A stretch of DNA of 64,000 bases from Hippasteria phrygiana (GCA_037893225.1 JAZGUH010000155.1:1736001-1800000), one strand, 5' to 3'; positions 29,990 to 37,975 are shown, counted from the stretch's first letter. Program-made: numbers and translations. Notes: generated by a model from the letters alone, not told the origin.

Positions 29990-30026
29990 AAGTGTTTTTG
30001 TTTTTTATTTTGTTTCGTTAAGTAAA

Positions 30027-31304
30027 ATGAACGCAATTTATGGAAGCAAACTGAATCCACACAGAAGTTTAAAAAATCCTAGAGCGTTGAAGGGTTTGAG
30101 GCAATCGATGGTTATTACTCATAATCCTAGTACCGCGTCGGCTGGCAGTCTGTTGATCGTTGAATTTCCTATGTTGAGTCAAGACGATGTGGTCGTACCG
30201 GGTACTGTACGATTGGCTTTTAATATAGACTTAGAATCTGAAGGCACAGGCGAAGATGATGCAAGAACTCTATATTATAACGTCGCCCGAAATTTAATTA
30301 GTGGTGTAAGAATCAAACTAGAAGGTAAAGATTTCGTAGCGTTTACGGATGCCGATGTATATAACGCGTATAAAGACTTATGGCGACCAGCCAGCGCGAA
30401 CGATGCGTATCGAGGACTCGAAGATAGCAACGTCACGAAACTAAGAATCGGCGCTAGCGATGGGGTTGATGACGCGAATGGTGGAAAAGACAAAGCGATT
30501 GCCAACGCCTACGGTAACCGATATTACATTCCTCTAGATTTTGAAATGCTTACGGATCATCAGCCTTTTAGTCCATCGACGCTCAAAGACAGACTAACTT
30601 ATGAATTTACATTTAACGATCACGATAGCGTAGTAAAATCTACCGATAATAACGCGAAGTATAAAATTTCGGGGTTAGATCTCGAGTTTGAAACGGTGAC
30701 CAATAAAACATTGGCCGATAGTATCAGACTAAAATATCGAGGTAAAACTCATTTTCTATACGAAAAAGTTCAAAGATATACGGTTTTAACGCTAAACAGG
30801 TCCGATACTACTTGGAACATTAATCTAAATCAAGCCATTAAAAGTCTCAAAGGTGTACTTCTTTTATTTAAAGAATCGGGCGAAAAAGATCCTCGAATTT
30901 TTTATAATCCAAAGATCGAAAAAGTAGACGTTACGATAGAGGGTAAGCCGAATCAATTGTATAGTCAGGGCATGAAGCGTTATCAACACTGGGACGAGAT
31001 TACCAGGTTTTTTGGTGACTCTAATACAGAGTTTGGTGCCAGCGTGTCCAAAGACTTGGAATTGCACGATATGACGCTAGGCTCCTATTTAAGCACTAGT
31101 TACGGTCTTTGGCTAGATACGAGGGTAACCGACGACAACAAAAGTCACGGTTCTGGCAGAAAAATAGGAGACGTGGGTGGCGGTATTTCTCTCCATTTAG
31201 AAAGAGAGGCCGAGTCAGCTGGTGCTCTAAAATGTTACGTTTTCTTGGTGATGGATGGTCAGTTGGTGCTAGAAGATGGAAGATTTAGCGGTAGTTACTC
31301 TTAA
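30027..31304 (+). CDS. Probable major capsid protein, copy B
   Basis: 425 residues, same length and start context (TTAAGTAAAATGAACGC) as copy A. An upstream in-frame TTG-started extension from 29982 overlaps the previous gene and is not used. Differences from copy A are scattered (about 19), with clusters around residues 140-150 and 405-411 that may be surface loops. Intact frame. Confidence 0.8.
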   Translation: MNAIYGSKLNPHRSLKNPRALKGLRQSMVITHNPSTASAGSLLIVEFPMLSQDDVVVPGTVRLAFNIDLESEGTGEDDARTLYYNVARNLISGVRIKLEGKDFVAFTDADVYNAYKDLWRPASANDAYRGLEDSNVTKLRIGASDGVDDANGGKDKAIANAYGNRYYIPLDFEMLTDHQPFSPSTLKDRLTYEFTFNDHDSVVKSTDNNAKYKISGLDLEFETVTNKTLADSIRLKYRGKTHFLYEKVQRYTVLTLNRSDTTWNINLNQAIKSLKGVLLLFKESGEKDPRIFYNPKIEKVDVTIEGKPNQLYSQGMKRYQHWDEITRFFGDSNTEFGASVSKDLELHDMTLGSYLSTSYGLWLDTRVTDDNKSHGSGRKIGDVGGGISLHLEREAESAGALKCYVFLVMDGQLVLEDGRFSGSYS

Positions 31305-31329
31305 AATAGTCTTTACTATTAAATAAGCA

Positions 31330-31965
31330 ATGCATAAAACGTTTCCAAAAACACCACACTGTGCGCTAGTATGCGGTAGGACTAATTCGGGCAAAACCAA
31401 ATATATTTTAGATCTATTAGAAACTGAGTATAAAGATCACTTTGAAAATATCGTAGTTATTTGTCCTACGTTGAGCAACAACAAGACATATCGCGAGAGA
31501 CGTTGGTTGTGGTTAGACCCCGAGATATACCTATGCGATTTAGAGGTAGAAAAGGTGACTCTCAACGAAGCTTTAGCATTTTATAGAGCTCGATTTAAAG
31601 GATCGCACGTTCTATTTTTGATTGACGATTGTAGCTCGGAACAAGACATAAAATATCGTAAGGCGGCGCTCGGGAAAAACACTTGCGTTTTAACGAAATT
31701 GGCGTTTAGCGGTAGGCATGACAATCACTACTGTTGGTTGATGACTCAAAAGTATAATTGTGTAATGACAGATTTTAGAGCTCAAACTGCATTTGTCGTA
31801 ATGTTCTACTGCAAAGATAAAAATAGTTTCGATCAATGCCTCGATGAAAATGATGTGGTGCCTTTAGAAGAAAGATCGAGAATTAAAAAGATTTTAAGAG
31901 ATGTGCCTTTTAGTAAATTATTGGTAAAAACTGATCCTCCTGTCTGTTGGCAGTTGATCTATTAG
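31330..31965 (+). CDS. A32/FtsK-HerA-like genome packaging ATPase, copy B
   Basis: 211 residues, Walker A GRTNSGKT at 15-22 and Walker B VLFLIDDC near 101-108. About six differences from copy A, the most conserved gene of the element. It ends at TAG in the first minisatellite unit. Confidence 0.93.
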   Translation: MHKTFPKTPHCALVCGRTNSGKTKYILDLLETEYKDHFENIVVICPTLSNNKTYRERRWLWLDPEIYLCDLEVEKVTLNEALAFYRARFKGSHVLFLIDDCSSEQDIKYRKAALGKNTCVLTKLAFSGRHDNHYCWLMTQKYNCVMTDFRAQTAFVVMFYCKDKNSFDQCLDENDVVPLEERSRIKKILRDVPFSKLLVKTDPPVCWQLIY

Positions 31966-32135
31966 ATGACCTATAGATGAACTATAGATGACTTATAGAT
32001 ACCTGTTAGATGATCTATAGATAACTGTTAGATGATTTGTAGATGATTTATAGATAACTGTTAGATAACTGTTAGATACCTGTTAGATACCTATTAGATA
32101 ACTGTTAGATGATCTACAGATTATCTAGTCATTTA
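31955..32135 (+). repeat. AT-rich minisatellite after the ATPase gene, copy B
   Basis: About 15 units of the TTAGATAACTG/ATAGATGATTT type, roughly 80 bp shorter than in copy A, showing unit gain or loss since the copies separated. Confidence 0.92.
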
Positions 32136-32141
32136 TAAAAT

Positions 32142-32360
32142 ATGATAGAATATATAGACCTATTATTAAAACTAGTAATAGCCATCAACTTATCTTTATT
32201 TTCTTACGATTATATTTCTTGTAGAAATAAGATTAAAAAATATAGTTCTATTTTAAATGAGCAAGTCGATAGAATCTCTAAGCACGTTATCTCAAGAACC
32301 AGTAGCTGCTACACCCACGACCATAGCTACAATCCCGGAAGCAACTACGTCCAAAAATAG
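32142..32360 (+). CDS. Small membrane protein with N-terminal helix, copy B
   Basis: 72 residues, MIEYIDLLLKLVIAINLSLF then basic segment, nearly identical to copy A until the overlap with the next gene at 32257, after which the two copies differ. The overlap suggests the constrained part is the first 40 or so residues. Confidence 0.6.
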   Translation: MIEYIDLLLKLVIAINLSLFSYDYISCRNKIKKYSSILNEQVDRISKHVISRTSSCYTHDHSYNPGSNYVQK

Positions 32361-32949
32361 ACTTTTGGGTGTAGTTGCGAGTGGTGATTCTAAAAAATAT
32401 TTCGGTAAAGAATACTCCGTCAATGAAATAGAGGGCTTGACTGTGGAAAAACAAGAAAAGCTATATAAAAGATACGAAGCCAAGCTCGGTAAAGAAATGA
32501 TAGTCAGTTTGGGGAGCTGCGTGTTGACCTGTTACGCAAAAGCTTTAGGCGCGACTTTGCCGCTGGCTTCACCATTCGGTTATAAACTTTGTTTAGATTC
32601 TGAAGAAGCCCTTATCAACGACCTAGAAAAAGATCCCGTTATTTCTAGCAGCTTGTCCAGTTTACTTTGTGAAGTGCATTACAATTATGGGATTTATTTA
32701 TCTCCTTTGGTGGCTATGTTGATCACGACTAAACATTTACATGTAGATAGTAGTAATAGAAATACAACAACAAATAATAGTAGTATTATTATAAAAGATG
32801 AGTCTAGAAACGACAACGACGGATCAAGTATCAGAGACCCCTCAGCCTCCCCAAGAGACTCCACCTCCCCAAGAGCCTCCCCCGCCTCCCCAAGAGCCGC
32901 CTCAGCCGGCTCTATCAAGAGTCACAAAAAAAAGAGCAAAAGACCCTAA
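32257..32949 (+). CDS. Unknown element protein with SPRA-rich tail, copy B
   Basis: 230 residues, start MSKSIESLSTLSQEP. The globular middle is conserved with copy A (KYFGKEYSVNEIEGLTVEKQ, SLLCEVHYNYG). The tail is Ser/Pro/Arg-rich and ends SHKKKSKRP because the A run at 32926-32933 is eight long. The last 152 bp are also read in another frame by the next gene. Unknown function. Confidence 0.68.
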   Translation: MSKSIESLSTLSQEPVAATPTTIATIPEATTSKNRLLGVVASGDSKKYFGKEYSVNEIEGLTVEKQEKLYKRYEAKLGKEMIVSLGSCVLTCYAKALGATLPLASPFGYKLCLDSEEALINDLEKDPVISSSLSSLLCEVHYNYGIYLSPLVAMLITTKHLHVDSSNRNTTTNNSSIIIKDESRNDNDGSSIRDPSASPRDSTSPRASPASPRAASAGSIKSHKKKSKRP

Positions 32950-33226
32950 AAGAGTAGAACAAGGTAAAAAACTGGCCGAAAGAAACAGAAAGATGAAAGA
33001 ACAAATACAAAAAATGCAAAGTATAGAAGAAGAAGCTCCCCAGCAAACGCCAACGATGAGAGACATTCCGATCTGGGGATATGCGATAGTTGGTTTGGTT
33101 GTTTTAGGAATTGGATATCTCGCGTTTAAAAAGAGCAAACCTGTAGATTCACAGCGAGAGGAGGGGGTAGGGGTTACAATCGCAACTTCAACCCCTAAAG
33201 TTGAAGAATTATTAGAAATGGAATAA
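32798..33226 (+). CDS. Pro-rich membrane-anchored protein, copy B
   Basis: 142 residues, starting MSLETTTTDQVSETPQ, then PPQEPP-type repeats, a basic segment (VTKKRAKDPKRVEQGKKLAE), a coiled segment, and the helix WGYAIVGLVVLGIGYLAFKK near residue 105, followed by a 30-residue acidic tail. The first 152 bp overlap the preceding gene in the +1 frame. This intact copy shows what was lost in copy A. Likely a virion or membrane-associated protein. Confidence 0.75.
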   Translation: MSLETTTTDQVSETPQPPQETPPPQEPPPPPQEPPQPALSRVTKKRAKDPKRVEQGKKLAERNRKMKEQIQKMQSIEEEAPQQTPTMRDIPIWGYAIVGLVVLGIGYLAFKKSKPVDSQREEGVGVTIATSTPKVEELLEME

Positions 33227-33253
33227 AAAAAATAAAATGTTAGTACAAGTAAA

Positions 33254-33487
33254 ATGGATACGAAGAACATTGCAAATACTCTTTATCACGGCGCTGTGTT
33301 GAGTTTGTTGACCGTAGGTTATACTATGTTGAGTAAAAAACTTTTGAAAATTAAGCCCGCCGATTTAGGAAAGCTAGACGTAGAAGATACGATTAAAATC
33401 ACAGCTACGGTAGGTGGTGCTCTAGCTACTCAGACTTGGTTGGTGAGTCAAGGAATAATTCCTCAGAATGTAGTAAATACTACGTAA
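33254..33487 (+). CDS. Small hydrophobic protein, copy B
   Basis: 77 residues, three or four changes from copy A. Two hydrophobic segments separated by a Lys/Asp loop. Start context CAAGTAAAATGG; it ends 25 bp before the next start. Confidence 0.7.
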   Translation: MDTKNIANTLYHGAVLSLLTVGYTMLSKKLLKIKPADLGKLDVEDTIKITATVGGALATQTWLVSQGIIPQNVVNTT

Positions 33488-33512
33488 AATATAAAATATA
33501 CGACTTTATAAA
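33488..33512 (+). promoter_or_regulatory. Start-proximal motif before coiled-coil gene, copy B
   Basis: ATATACGACTTTATAAA directly abuts the start codon, identical to 19186-19210. Confidence 0.6.
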
Positions 33513-34943
33513 ATGGCTGAAGGTGAAGAATTTATACCTATGGATGAAACGGATCGAGATCGAGAAGACGAACAAGCTGATGATGATTTTCAAGATGCCA
33601 ATAACGACGATGGTTTAGGAATAGACCCCGACGATGATTTTGAAATTAACAGACAGGCTGAACCACAACCACCTGAGACGATTGATGAAGCTGGTAATAT
33701 TATAGATAAATATCCCGATATATATAAAGAAGGTTTAGCAAATGATTTTTATAATCATTGGGAGGAGGGACCACCAGGGGAAACATTAGGCTTAATTAGA
33801 CCAAAACTCATTAGGTACGAACTTTTTACTAAAGATAAAAACGGTACTTACTTCGACGGTGTTAGATTGACTAGTAAAGTTCATACCAATAGATATATAG
33901 CTAGATTGACGTTAAAAAACAACTTTAAAGAGAGGTTTCCAGACGGAAACTTTACTAGCTTTTTTAGAGAAGATTTGGGTTTATTAACGACTGATGAATT
34001 TAATTTGCTAGAGGCTGAGGAAACTATAGATTTAGCGTACGATCGCTATGTCTCTCCAAGACATCTAGTTGAGATGGTTAACAATACGATCGATAACCTA
34101 GATCATATGTATGGTCCCGAAATGGATCCCGAATATGATCCTGAAACCGATAGATGGATAATTACTTCCTCCAAACCTATAGCAGTAGATACTCAAGCGC
34201 AAACTGATTGGTTAAATTATAGAGAACTTGAAGGTTTAGATCAAAAACTACAACTGCTCAACGGTAGTTTAGAATTAAATATAGCCGAAAAGAGTAGGTT
34301 AAATGTTGAAATTGAGAAAATGAAAGTAGCCTTAGGTAAAGAAAAAGATGATTATAAGAGAAGTATTCTGCTTGATGAATTAAGAGGTTACAGAGATGAA
34401 AGAGAGGCTAGAACTGAGGCAATAGACAGCAATATGAAAGATATCAGAAGCCAATTCTATAGAATCAAACAAACGGCTAATAGAATATTTAGACGTGATG
34501 GTATCTCAATAGGAGAAAAGATTAGAACTCTGTTTCGAGAACACGGTGTGACGATAGTTACTGCATTAACCGCGTTTTCTATGGTTATAGGTTTTATCGT
34601 GGATAAATTGGTGAATGCTGTTGGCGGGGGTGGTGCGGCTGCAGCAGCTGGTGTTCCTGCTCCGACCCCCGTTACTCCTACGCCCGTTATTCCTACACCC
34701 AAACCCGGAGGTAATGTGAAAGATTGGATAAGTAACCATTTAAAAAACTTGTCCAATTTGCTAAAAAAGCTGGGTGGTAAGTTATTAGCCGCCTTACCTG
34801 GTATTTTGGGTGCTATCGCGAGTTGGTTGTTCACGTTGTTAAGTAAGTCAGTCGGTTGGTTGGCAGAGCATGTGTGGGCATTATTGGTAGGTGTTGGTAC
34901 TTTGATACTAGTATACATGCAAAAAAAATTTAAAATAATATAA
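33513..34943 (+). CDS. Coiled-coil/hydrophobic virion-type protein, copy B
   Basis: 476 residues, the intact version of the gene that copy B itself interrupts in copy A. Domains: acidic N-terminus (1-50), conserved block with RYELFTKDKNGTYFDGVRL (about 95-125), a variable middle (150-310) with a short coiled coil, a hydrophobic helix near 345-365, a Pro/Thr hinge, and a Gly/Leu amphipathic C-terminus (KKLGGKLLAALPGILGAIAS). The last 130 residues match a C-terminal type that I recall from many invertebrate Polinton-like elements. The role could be membrane penetration or capsid-membrane contact; this is inference. Confidence 0.85.
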   Translation: MAEGEEFIPMDETDRDREDEQADDDFQDANNDDGLGIDPDDDFEINRQAEPQPPETIDEAGNIIDKYPDIYKEGLANDFYNHWEEGPPGETLGLIRPKLIRYELFTKDKNGTYFDGVRLTSKVHTNRYIARLTLKNNFKERFPDGNFTSFFREDLGLLTTDEFNLLEAEETIDLAYDRYVSPRHLVEMVNNTIDNLDHMYGPEMDPEYDPETDRWIITSSKPIAVDTQAQTDWLNYRELEGLDQKLQLLNGSLELNIAEKSRLNVEIEKMKVALGKEKDDYKRSILLDELRGYRDEREARTEAIDSNMKDIRSQFYRIKQTANRIFRRDGISIGEKIRTLFREHGVTIVTALTAFSMVIGFIVDKLVNAVGGGGAAAAAGVPAPTPVTPTPVIPTPKPGGNVKDWISNHLKNLSNLLKKLGGKLLAALPGILGAIASWLFTLLSKSVGWLAEHVWALLVGVGTLILVYMQKKFKII

Positions 34944-34954
34944 GACTTTATAAA

Positions 34955-35599
34955 ATGACCACAGAATCCATTTACCCTAAATTGCCCGTTGATTATAGTG
35001 CACCTATAGAAACGAACGAGTCTTCAGTCTTTAGGTTAAATAAAATCGAACGAGTGCAAAAAGAGATATCTAACGAGAGAGATAAGAGAGAAAGGTTACA
35101 CAAAAAGTATAATAAAATTATTACCTGTTTATCTAACGCAGAGACCGTTATAGAATGTTTAGGAGCTTTATCCGGTACAATAGGCATAGTCAGCGTTGTT
35201 GGTATCATTAGTATACCTGTAGGTGTGGTGCTAGAAGGATTAGCTATAGGATGCGTGGGTGTAAGTTTGGCATTAAAACGATTTAGTAAAAAGTTTAGAG
35301 GTAAAGCTAAGAAACACGATGAGATTAGAGTAGTAGCCGAAACAAAATTAAATACGATAAATGAATTAGTGTCTCAGGCCGTAGACGATGGTGATATAAG
35401 TCACGAAGAATTTGCTTTAATTAACGATGAATTAAAAAAGTTTTATGGAATGAAAGAAGCTATTAGGACTCAAACTAAAGCGAGAGAAGAGTCTGTTTCT
35501 AACCAAAAAGAAATAGACGATGAGGTAAAAAAGAAAGTGGTCGAGCTTCTAGCGAAAGAAAAAAAAGATCTTATCGCAAAACTTACAACTTTAAATTAG
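34955..35599 (+). CDS. Two-helix membrane protein, copy B
   Basis: 214 residues, start ACTTTATAAAATGACC only 11 bp after the previous stop. N-terminal YPKLPVDYS, helix pair (GALSGTIGIVSVVGIISIP, GVVLEGLAIGCVGVSLAL), then a charged helical C-terminus. At the stop the sequence is AC TTTAAAT TAG: TTTAAAT (35590-35596) is in the correct phase for a -1 slip into the frame 35596-35712. Confidence 0.85.
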   Translation: MTTESIYPKLPVDYSAPIETNESSVFRLNKIERVQKEISNERDKRERLHKKYNKIITCLSNAETVIECLGALSGTIGIVSVVGIISIPVGVVLEGLAIGCVGVSLALKRFSKKFRGKAKKHDEIRVVAETKLNTINELVSQAVDDGDISHEEFALINDELKKFYGMKEAIRTQTKAREESVSNQKEIDDEVKKKVVELLAKEKKDLIAKLTTLN

Positions 35600-35712
35600 A
35601 AATATGTAAAGAGTATGAGCGTGATTCCAACGTGAGTATAGATAAACCTCCTAGCTACACAAGTGCTCAAGAGAGTTTAGAGACTAGGCCTAGCGCTCCT
35701 TGCAAAGAGTAG
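35596..35712 (+). other. Conserved -1-frame extension with PPSY and PSAP motifs, copy B
   Basis: 38 codons open in the -1 frame after the two-helix protein, no ATG, ending TAG 35710-35712. It encodes KPPSYTSAQE (PPSY at 35647-35658) and RPSAPCKE (PSAP at 35689-35700). Both are matches to viral late-domain motifs (PPxY binds Nedd4-type ligases, P[ST]AP binds TSG101). Translation would need frameshifting, splicing or a lost upstream connection. Confidence 0.5.
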
Positions 35713-35741
35713 TTGTAGTTAGTAACGCAAGACACAAAAAA

Positions 35742-35781
35742 ACCCTCATCTCTACTGAGTGTAGAGGTGAGGGTTTTTTTT
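35742..35781. terminator. Conserved stem-loop with flanking A/T runs, copy B
   Basis: ACCCTCATCTCTAC pairs with GTAGAGGTGAGGGT (14 bp, one wobble), loop TGAGT, seven A before and eight T after. It lies between convergent genes and could end transcription from both sides. Confidence 0.72.
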
Positions 35782-35809
35782 GGTTCCGAGAGTTGGCCGT
35801 TAAACTTCG

Positions 35810-36298
35810 TTAGACGTCATTCGCGATAGTTAGCCATTCGAGATAATCTAACGAGACTAAATCTTTTAGATTGATAATAAAGCTATCGTCATATTCGAGT
35901 TTTAACGTATTATAATTAAGAAAATCTCTGTCTTCCTCATCTTGGTTGGTATAATAAAGATAATCTATGAGATCGTCATCTTCCGTAATGTCTAGACTCA
36001 CATCTTCGCAGTGAATACAAAAAGAAAAATTATCGTTTTCTTTTATCTCTTTCTTATATCTTTCTCTTTCGACTACATCGTCGTAACACTTTAATAGATT
36101 AAGAAACGTACCTCTCTCGTAGCATAGGTAGACCAGTTCTAATAACGATTCTGAATCTACGTGAATATAATATTTGCGACCTGTATCTCTCGTATAAAAG
36201 CAACTTTCGCAATCGTGCGTTATACATTGAGTAGTTTTAAATACAGAAAGAATTTTCTCTAAAAGTGGATGTGCCCGAATCAAAGGTTTAATTTCCAT
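35810..36298 (-). CDS. Unknown accessory protein, only in copy B
   Basis: 162 residues, start MEIKPLIRAHPLLEKILSVF in an ATTATAAAAGATGG context like other element genes. It is acidic, with four closely spaced Cys in the first 60 residues (one pair as CESC) and others later (CIHC), and many Asp/Tyr residues toward the end. No transmembrane segment or known motif is seen. It sits between the stem-loop and the right terminal repeat, where copy A has no gene at all. An acquired accessory or host-interaction gene is possible. Function unknown. Confidence 0.7.
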   Translation of the reverse strand: MEIKPLIRAHPLLEKILSVFKTTQCITHDCESCFYTRDTGRKYYIHVDSESLLELVYLCYERGTFLNLLKCYDDVVERERYKKEIKENDNFSFCIHCEDVSLDITEDDDLIDYLYYTNQDEEDRDFLNYNTLKLEYDDSFIINLKDLVSLDYLEWLTIANDV

Positions 36299-36356
36299 CT
36301 TTTATAATGACAATATAATTTTTTTGGCTTATGACAAATCATTTTTTGCCTTGTTC

Positions 36357-36589
36357 GCCCGGGCACCCCGGATATTTCGTATGCTTGTGGGATATGGAAA
36401 ATACTTTTTATTTTCTTGATTCTGTGATAATTTTGGTGTGTAGTACCCCAGCAAAAATTTGAATTAAATTTGGGCTATTTTTAGAATATTTTTGGTTTTT
36501 TAAAATTTGATGTATGTACCCACAGCAAAATTGGGGAAGGATGTGAAAAAATCGGTTTTGTCGCTGAATCGGCAAATCCCTATACTACT
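36357..36589. repeat. Right terminal inverted repeat of copy B
   Basis: Reverse complement of 20352-20584 with about 13 mismatches. The inner edge is the GC palindrome GCCCGGGCACCCCGG at 36357; the outer end is CCCTATACTACT. Confidence 0.93.
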
Positions 36590-37055
36590 AACGGTTAATA
36601 AAATATTAGAAAGAGATACCTCGCTAAGAGAAAAGATTAGAATTCTGTTTCGAGAACAGGGTGTGACGGTTGTAAGTATATTGGCCGCGTTTGCTTTAGC
36701 TATAAGTACGATCGTTGCTTCTTTGGTGGCGGCTATTGGTGGCGGCGCTGCAACAGCTGCTGCAGCGGTTGTTCCTGCTCCGACCCCGGTTCCGCCTAAG
36801 CCCGTTACTCCTACGCTCAAGCCCGGAGGCAACGTGAAAGATTGGATAAGTAATCATTTAAAAAACTTGGCTAATTTGCTAAAAAAGCTGGGGGGTAAGT
36901 TATTAGCCGCTTTACCGGGTATTTTGGGTAGTATCGCGAGTTGGTTGTTTAATCTATTAAGTAAGTCAGTAGGTTGGTTGGCGGAGCACGTGTGGGCGTT
37001 ATTGGTAGGTGTTGGTACTTTGATTCTCGTATACATGCAAACAAAATTAAACTAA
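36590..37055 (+). pseudogene. Coiled-coil/hydrophobic virion-type protein of copy A, C-terminal part
   Basis: Continues the gene interrupted by copy B. It encodes a hydrophobic helix (ILAAFALAISTIVASLVAAI), a Pro/Ala-rich hinge (PAPTPVPPKPVTPT), then a Gly/Leu-rich amphipathic C-terminus (KKLGGKLLAALPGILGSIAS, SKSVGWLAEHVWALLVGVG). The last 160 residues match copy B closely, in contrast to the diverged coiled-coil region. Similar C-termini are common in invertebrate Polinton-like elements. A membrane-active virion role is inferred. Confidence 0.88.
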
Positions 37056-37085
37056 TAAGTTGTATAAAATATACGACTTTATAAA

Positions 37086-37730
37086 ATGACCGCAGAATCC
37101 GTTTACCCTAAATTGCCCGTTGATTATAGTGTTCCTAGTGAAACGAACGAGTCTTCAGTCTTTAGGTTAAATAAAATCGAACGAGTGCAAAAAGAGATAG
37201 CCAACGAGAGAGATAAGAGAGAACGGTTGCACAAAAAGTATAATAAAATTATTACCTGTTTATCTAACGCAGAGACCGTTATAGAATGTTTCGGAGCTTT
37301 ATCCGGTACAATAGGCATAGTCAGCGTTGTTGGTGTCATTAGTATACCCATAGGCGTGGTGTTAGAAGGATTAGCTATAGGATGCGTGGGCGTAAGTTTG
37401 GTATTAAAACGATTTAGTAAAAAGTTTAGAGGTAAAGCTAAGAAACACGATGAGATTAGAGTAGTAGCCGAAACAAAATTAAATACGATAAATGAATTAG
37501 TGTCTCAGGCCGTAGACGATGGCGATGTAAGTCACGAAGAATTTGCTTTGATTAACGATGAATTAAAAAAGTTTTACGGAATGAAAGAAGCTATTAGGAC
37601 ACAAATTAAAGCGAGAGAAGAGTCCGATAGAAATCAAAAAGAAATAGACGATGAGGTCGAAAAGAAAGTGGTCGAGCTTCTAGCGAAAGAAAAAAAAGAT
37701 CTTATCGCAAAACTTACAACTTTAGATTAG
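37086..37730 (+). CDS. Two-helix membrane protein, copy A
   Basis: 214 residues, start in TACGACTTTATAAAATGACC. The N-terminal part is YPKLPVDYS then FRLNKIERVQKEI; two adjacent membrane helices (GALSGTIGIVSVVGVISIP and GVVLEGLAIGCVGVSLVL) form a hairpin; the rest is charged helix with VSQAVDDGDVSHEEF. I recall this layout as a recurring uncharacterised protein of cnidarian and other invertebrate Polinton-like elements. The frame is intact and about 95% identical to copy B. A -1-frame extension follows (37727-37843). Confidence 0.85.
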   Translation: MTAESVYPKLPVDYSVPSETNESSVFRLNKIERVQKEIANERDKRERLHKKYNKIITCLSNAETVIECFGALSGTIGIVSVVGVISIPIGVVLEGLAIGCVGVSLVLKRFSKKFRGKAKKHDEIRVVAETKLNTINELVSQAVDDGDVSHEEFALINDELKKFYGMKEAIRTQIKAREESDRNQKEIDDEVEKKVVELLAKEKKDLIAKLTTLD

Positions 37731-37843
37731 AAATATGTAAAGAGTATGAGCGTGATTCTAACGTGAGTAGAGATGAGCCTCCTAGCTACACAAGTGCTCA
37801 AGAGAGTTTAGGGGCTAGGCCTAGCGCTCCTTGCAAAGAGTAG
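37727..37843 (+). other. Conserved -1-frame extension with PPSY and PSAP motifs, copy A
   Basis: From the stop of the preceding gene, the -1 frame is open for 38 codons with no ATG and ends at TAG 37841-37843. It includes EPPSYTSAQE (PPSY at 37778-37789) and RPSAPCKE (PSAP at 37820-37831). Copy B has the same frame and motifs. The junction here reads TTTAGAT rather than the slippery TTTAAAT of copy B. Confidence 0.45.
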
Positions 37844-37893
37844 TTGTAATTTAGTGTATAGTAGAGCGTAGCTATGTGTGTACGACAAAAATA

Positions 37894-37934
37894 TCCCTCA
37901 TCTCTACTGAGTGTAGAGGTGAGGGATTTTTTTT
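37894..37934. terminator. Conserved stem-loop with flanking A/T runs, copy A
   Basis: TCCCTCATCTCTAC pairs with GTAGAGGTGAGGGA (14 bp, one wobble) around a TGAGT loop, followed by eight T and preceded by an A-rich stretch. It is identical to the copy B stem except that the outer pair is T-A here and A-T there. The shape is that of a bidirectional intrinsic terminator or 3'-end hairpin. Confidence 0.7.
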
Positions 37935-37975
37935 GCCTTACGACAAATCATGTTATTTTAGGGCAATATCTTTTC

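Larger units (their letters stand above)
20352..36589 (+). mobile_element. Polinton/Maverick-like endogenous virus, copy B, complete with termini
   Basis: A 16,238-bp element with both ends visible. The left end begins AGTAGTATAGGGATTTGCC at 20352 and the right end is its reverse complement finishing at 36589. The inverted repeats run about 233 bp and differ at roughly 13 positions by eye. AACGG at 20347-20351 and again at 36590-36594 is the target-site duplication. The flanking DNA on both sides is one gene of copy A, so the insertion point is unambiguous. The size, terminal sequence type and short duplication fit a retroviral-like integrase; 6-bp duplications are usual for Polintons, and here 5 bp are clear. 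Confidence 0.95.

Noticed and set aside
29982..30026. N-terminal extension of the copy B capsid gene
   Set aside because: Starts at a non-ATG codon, overlaps the previous gene's end and is absent from copy A; the ATG at 30027 aligns with the copy A start.
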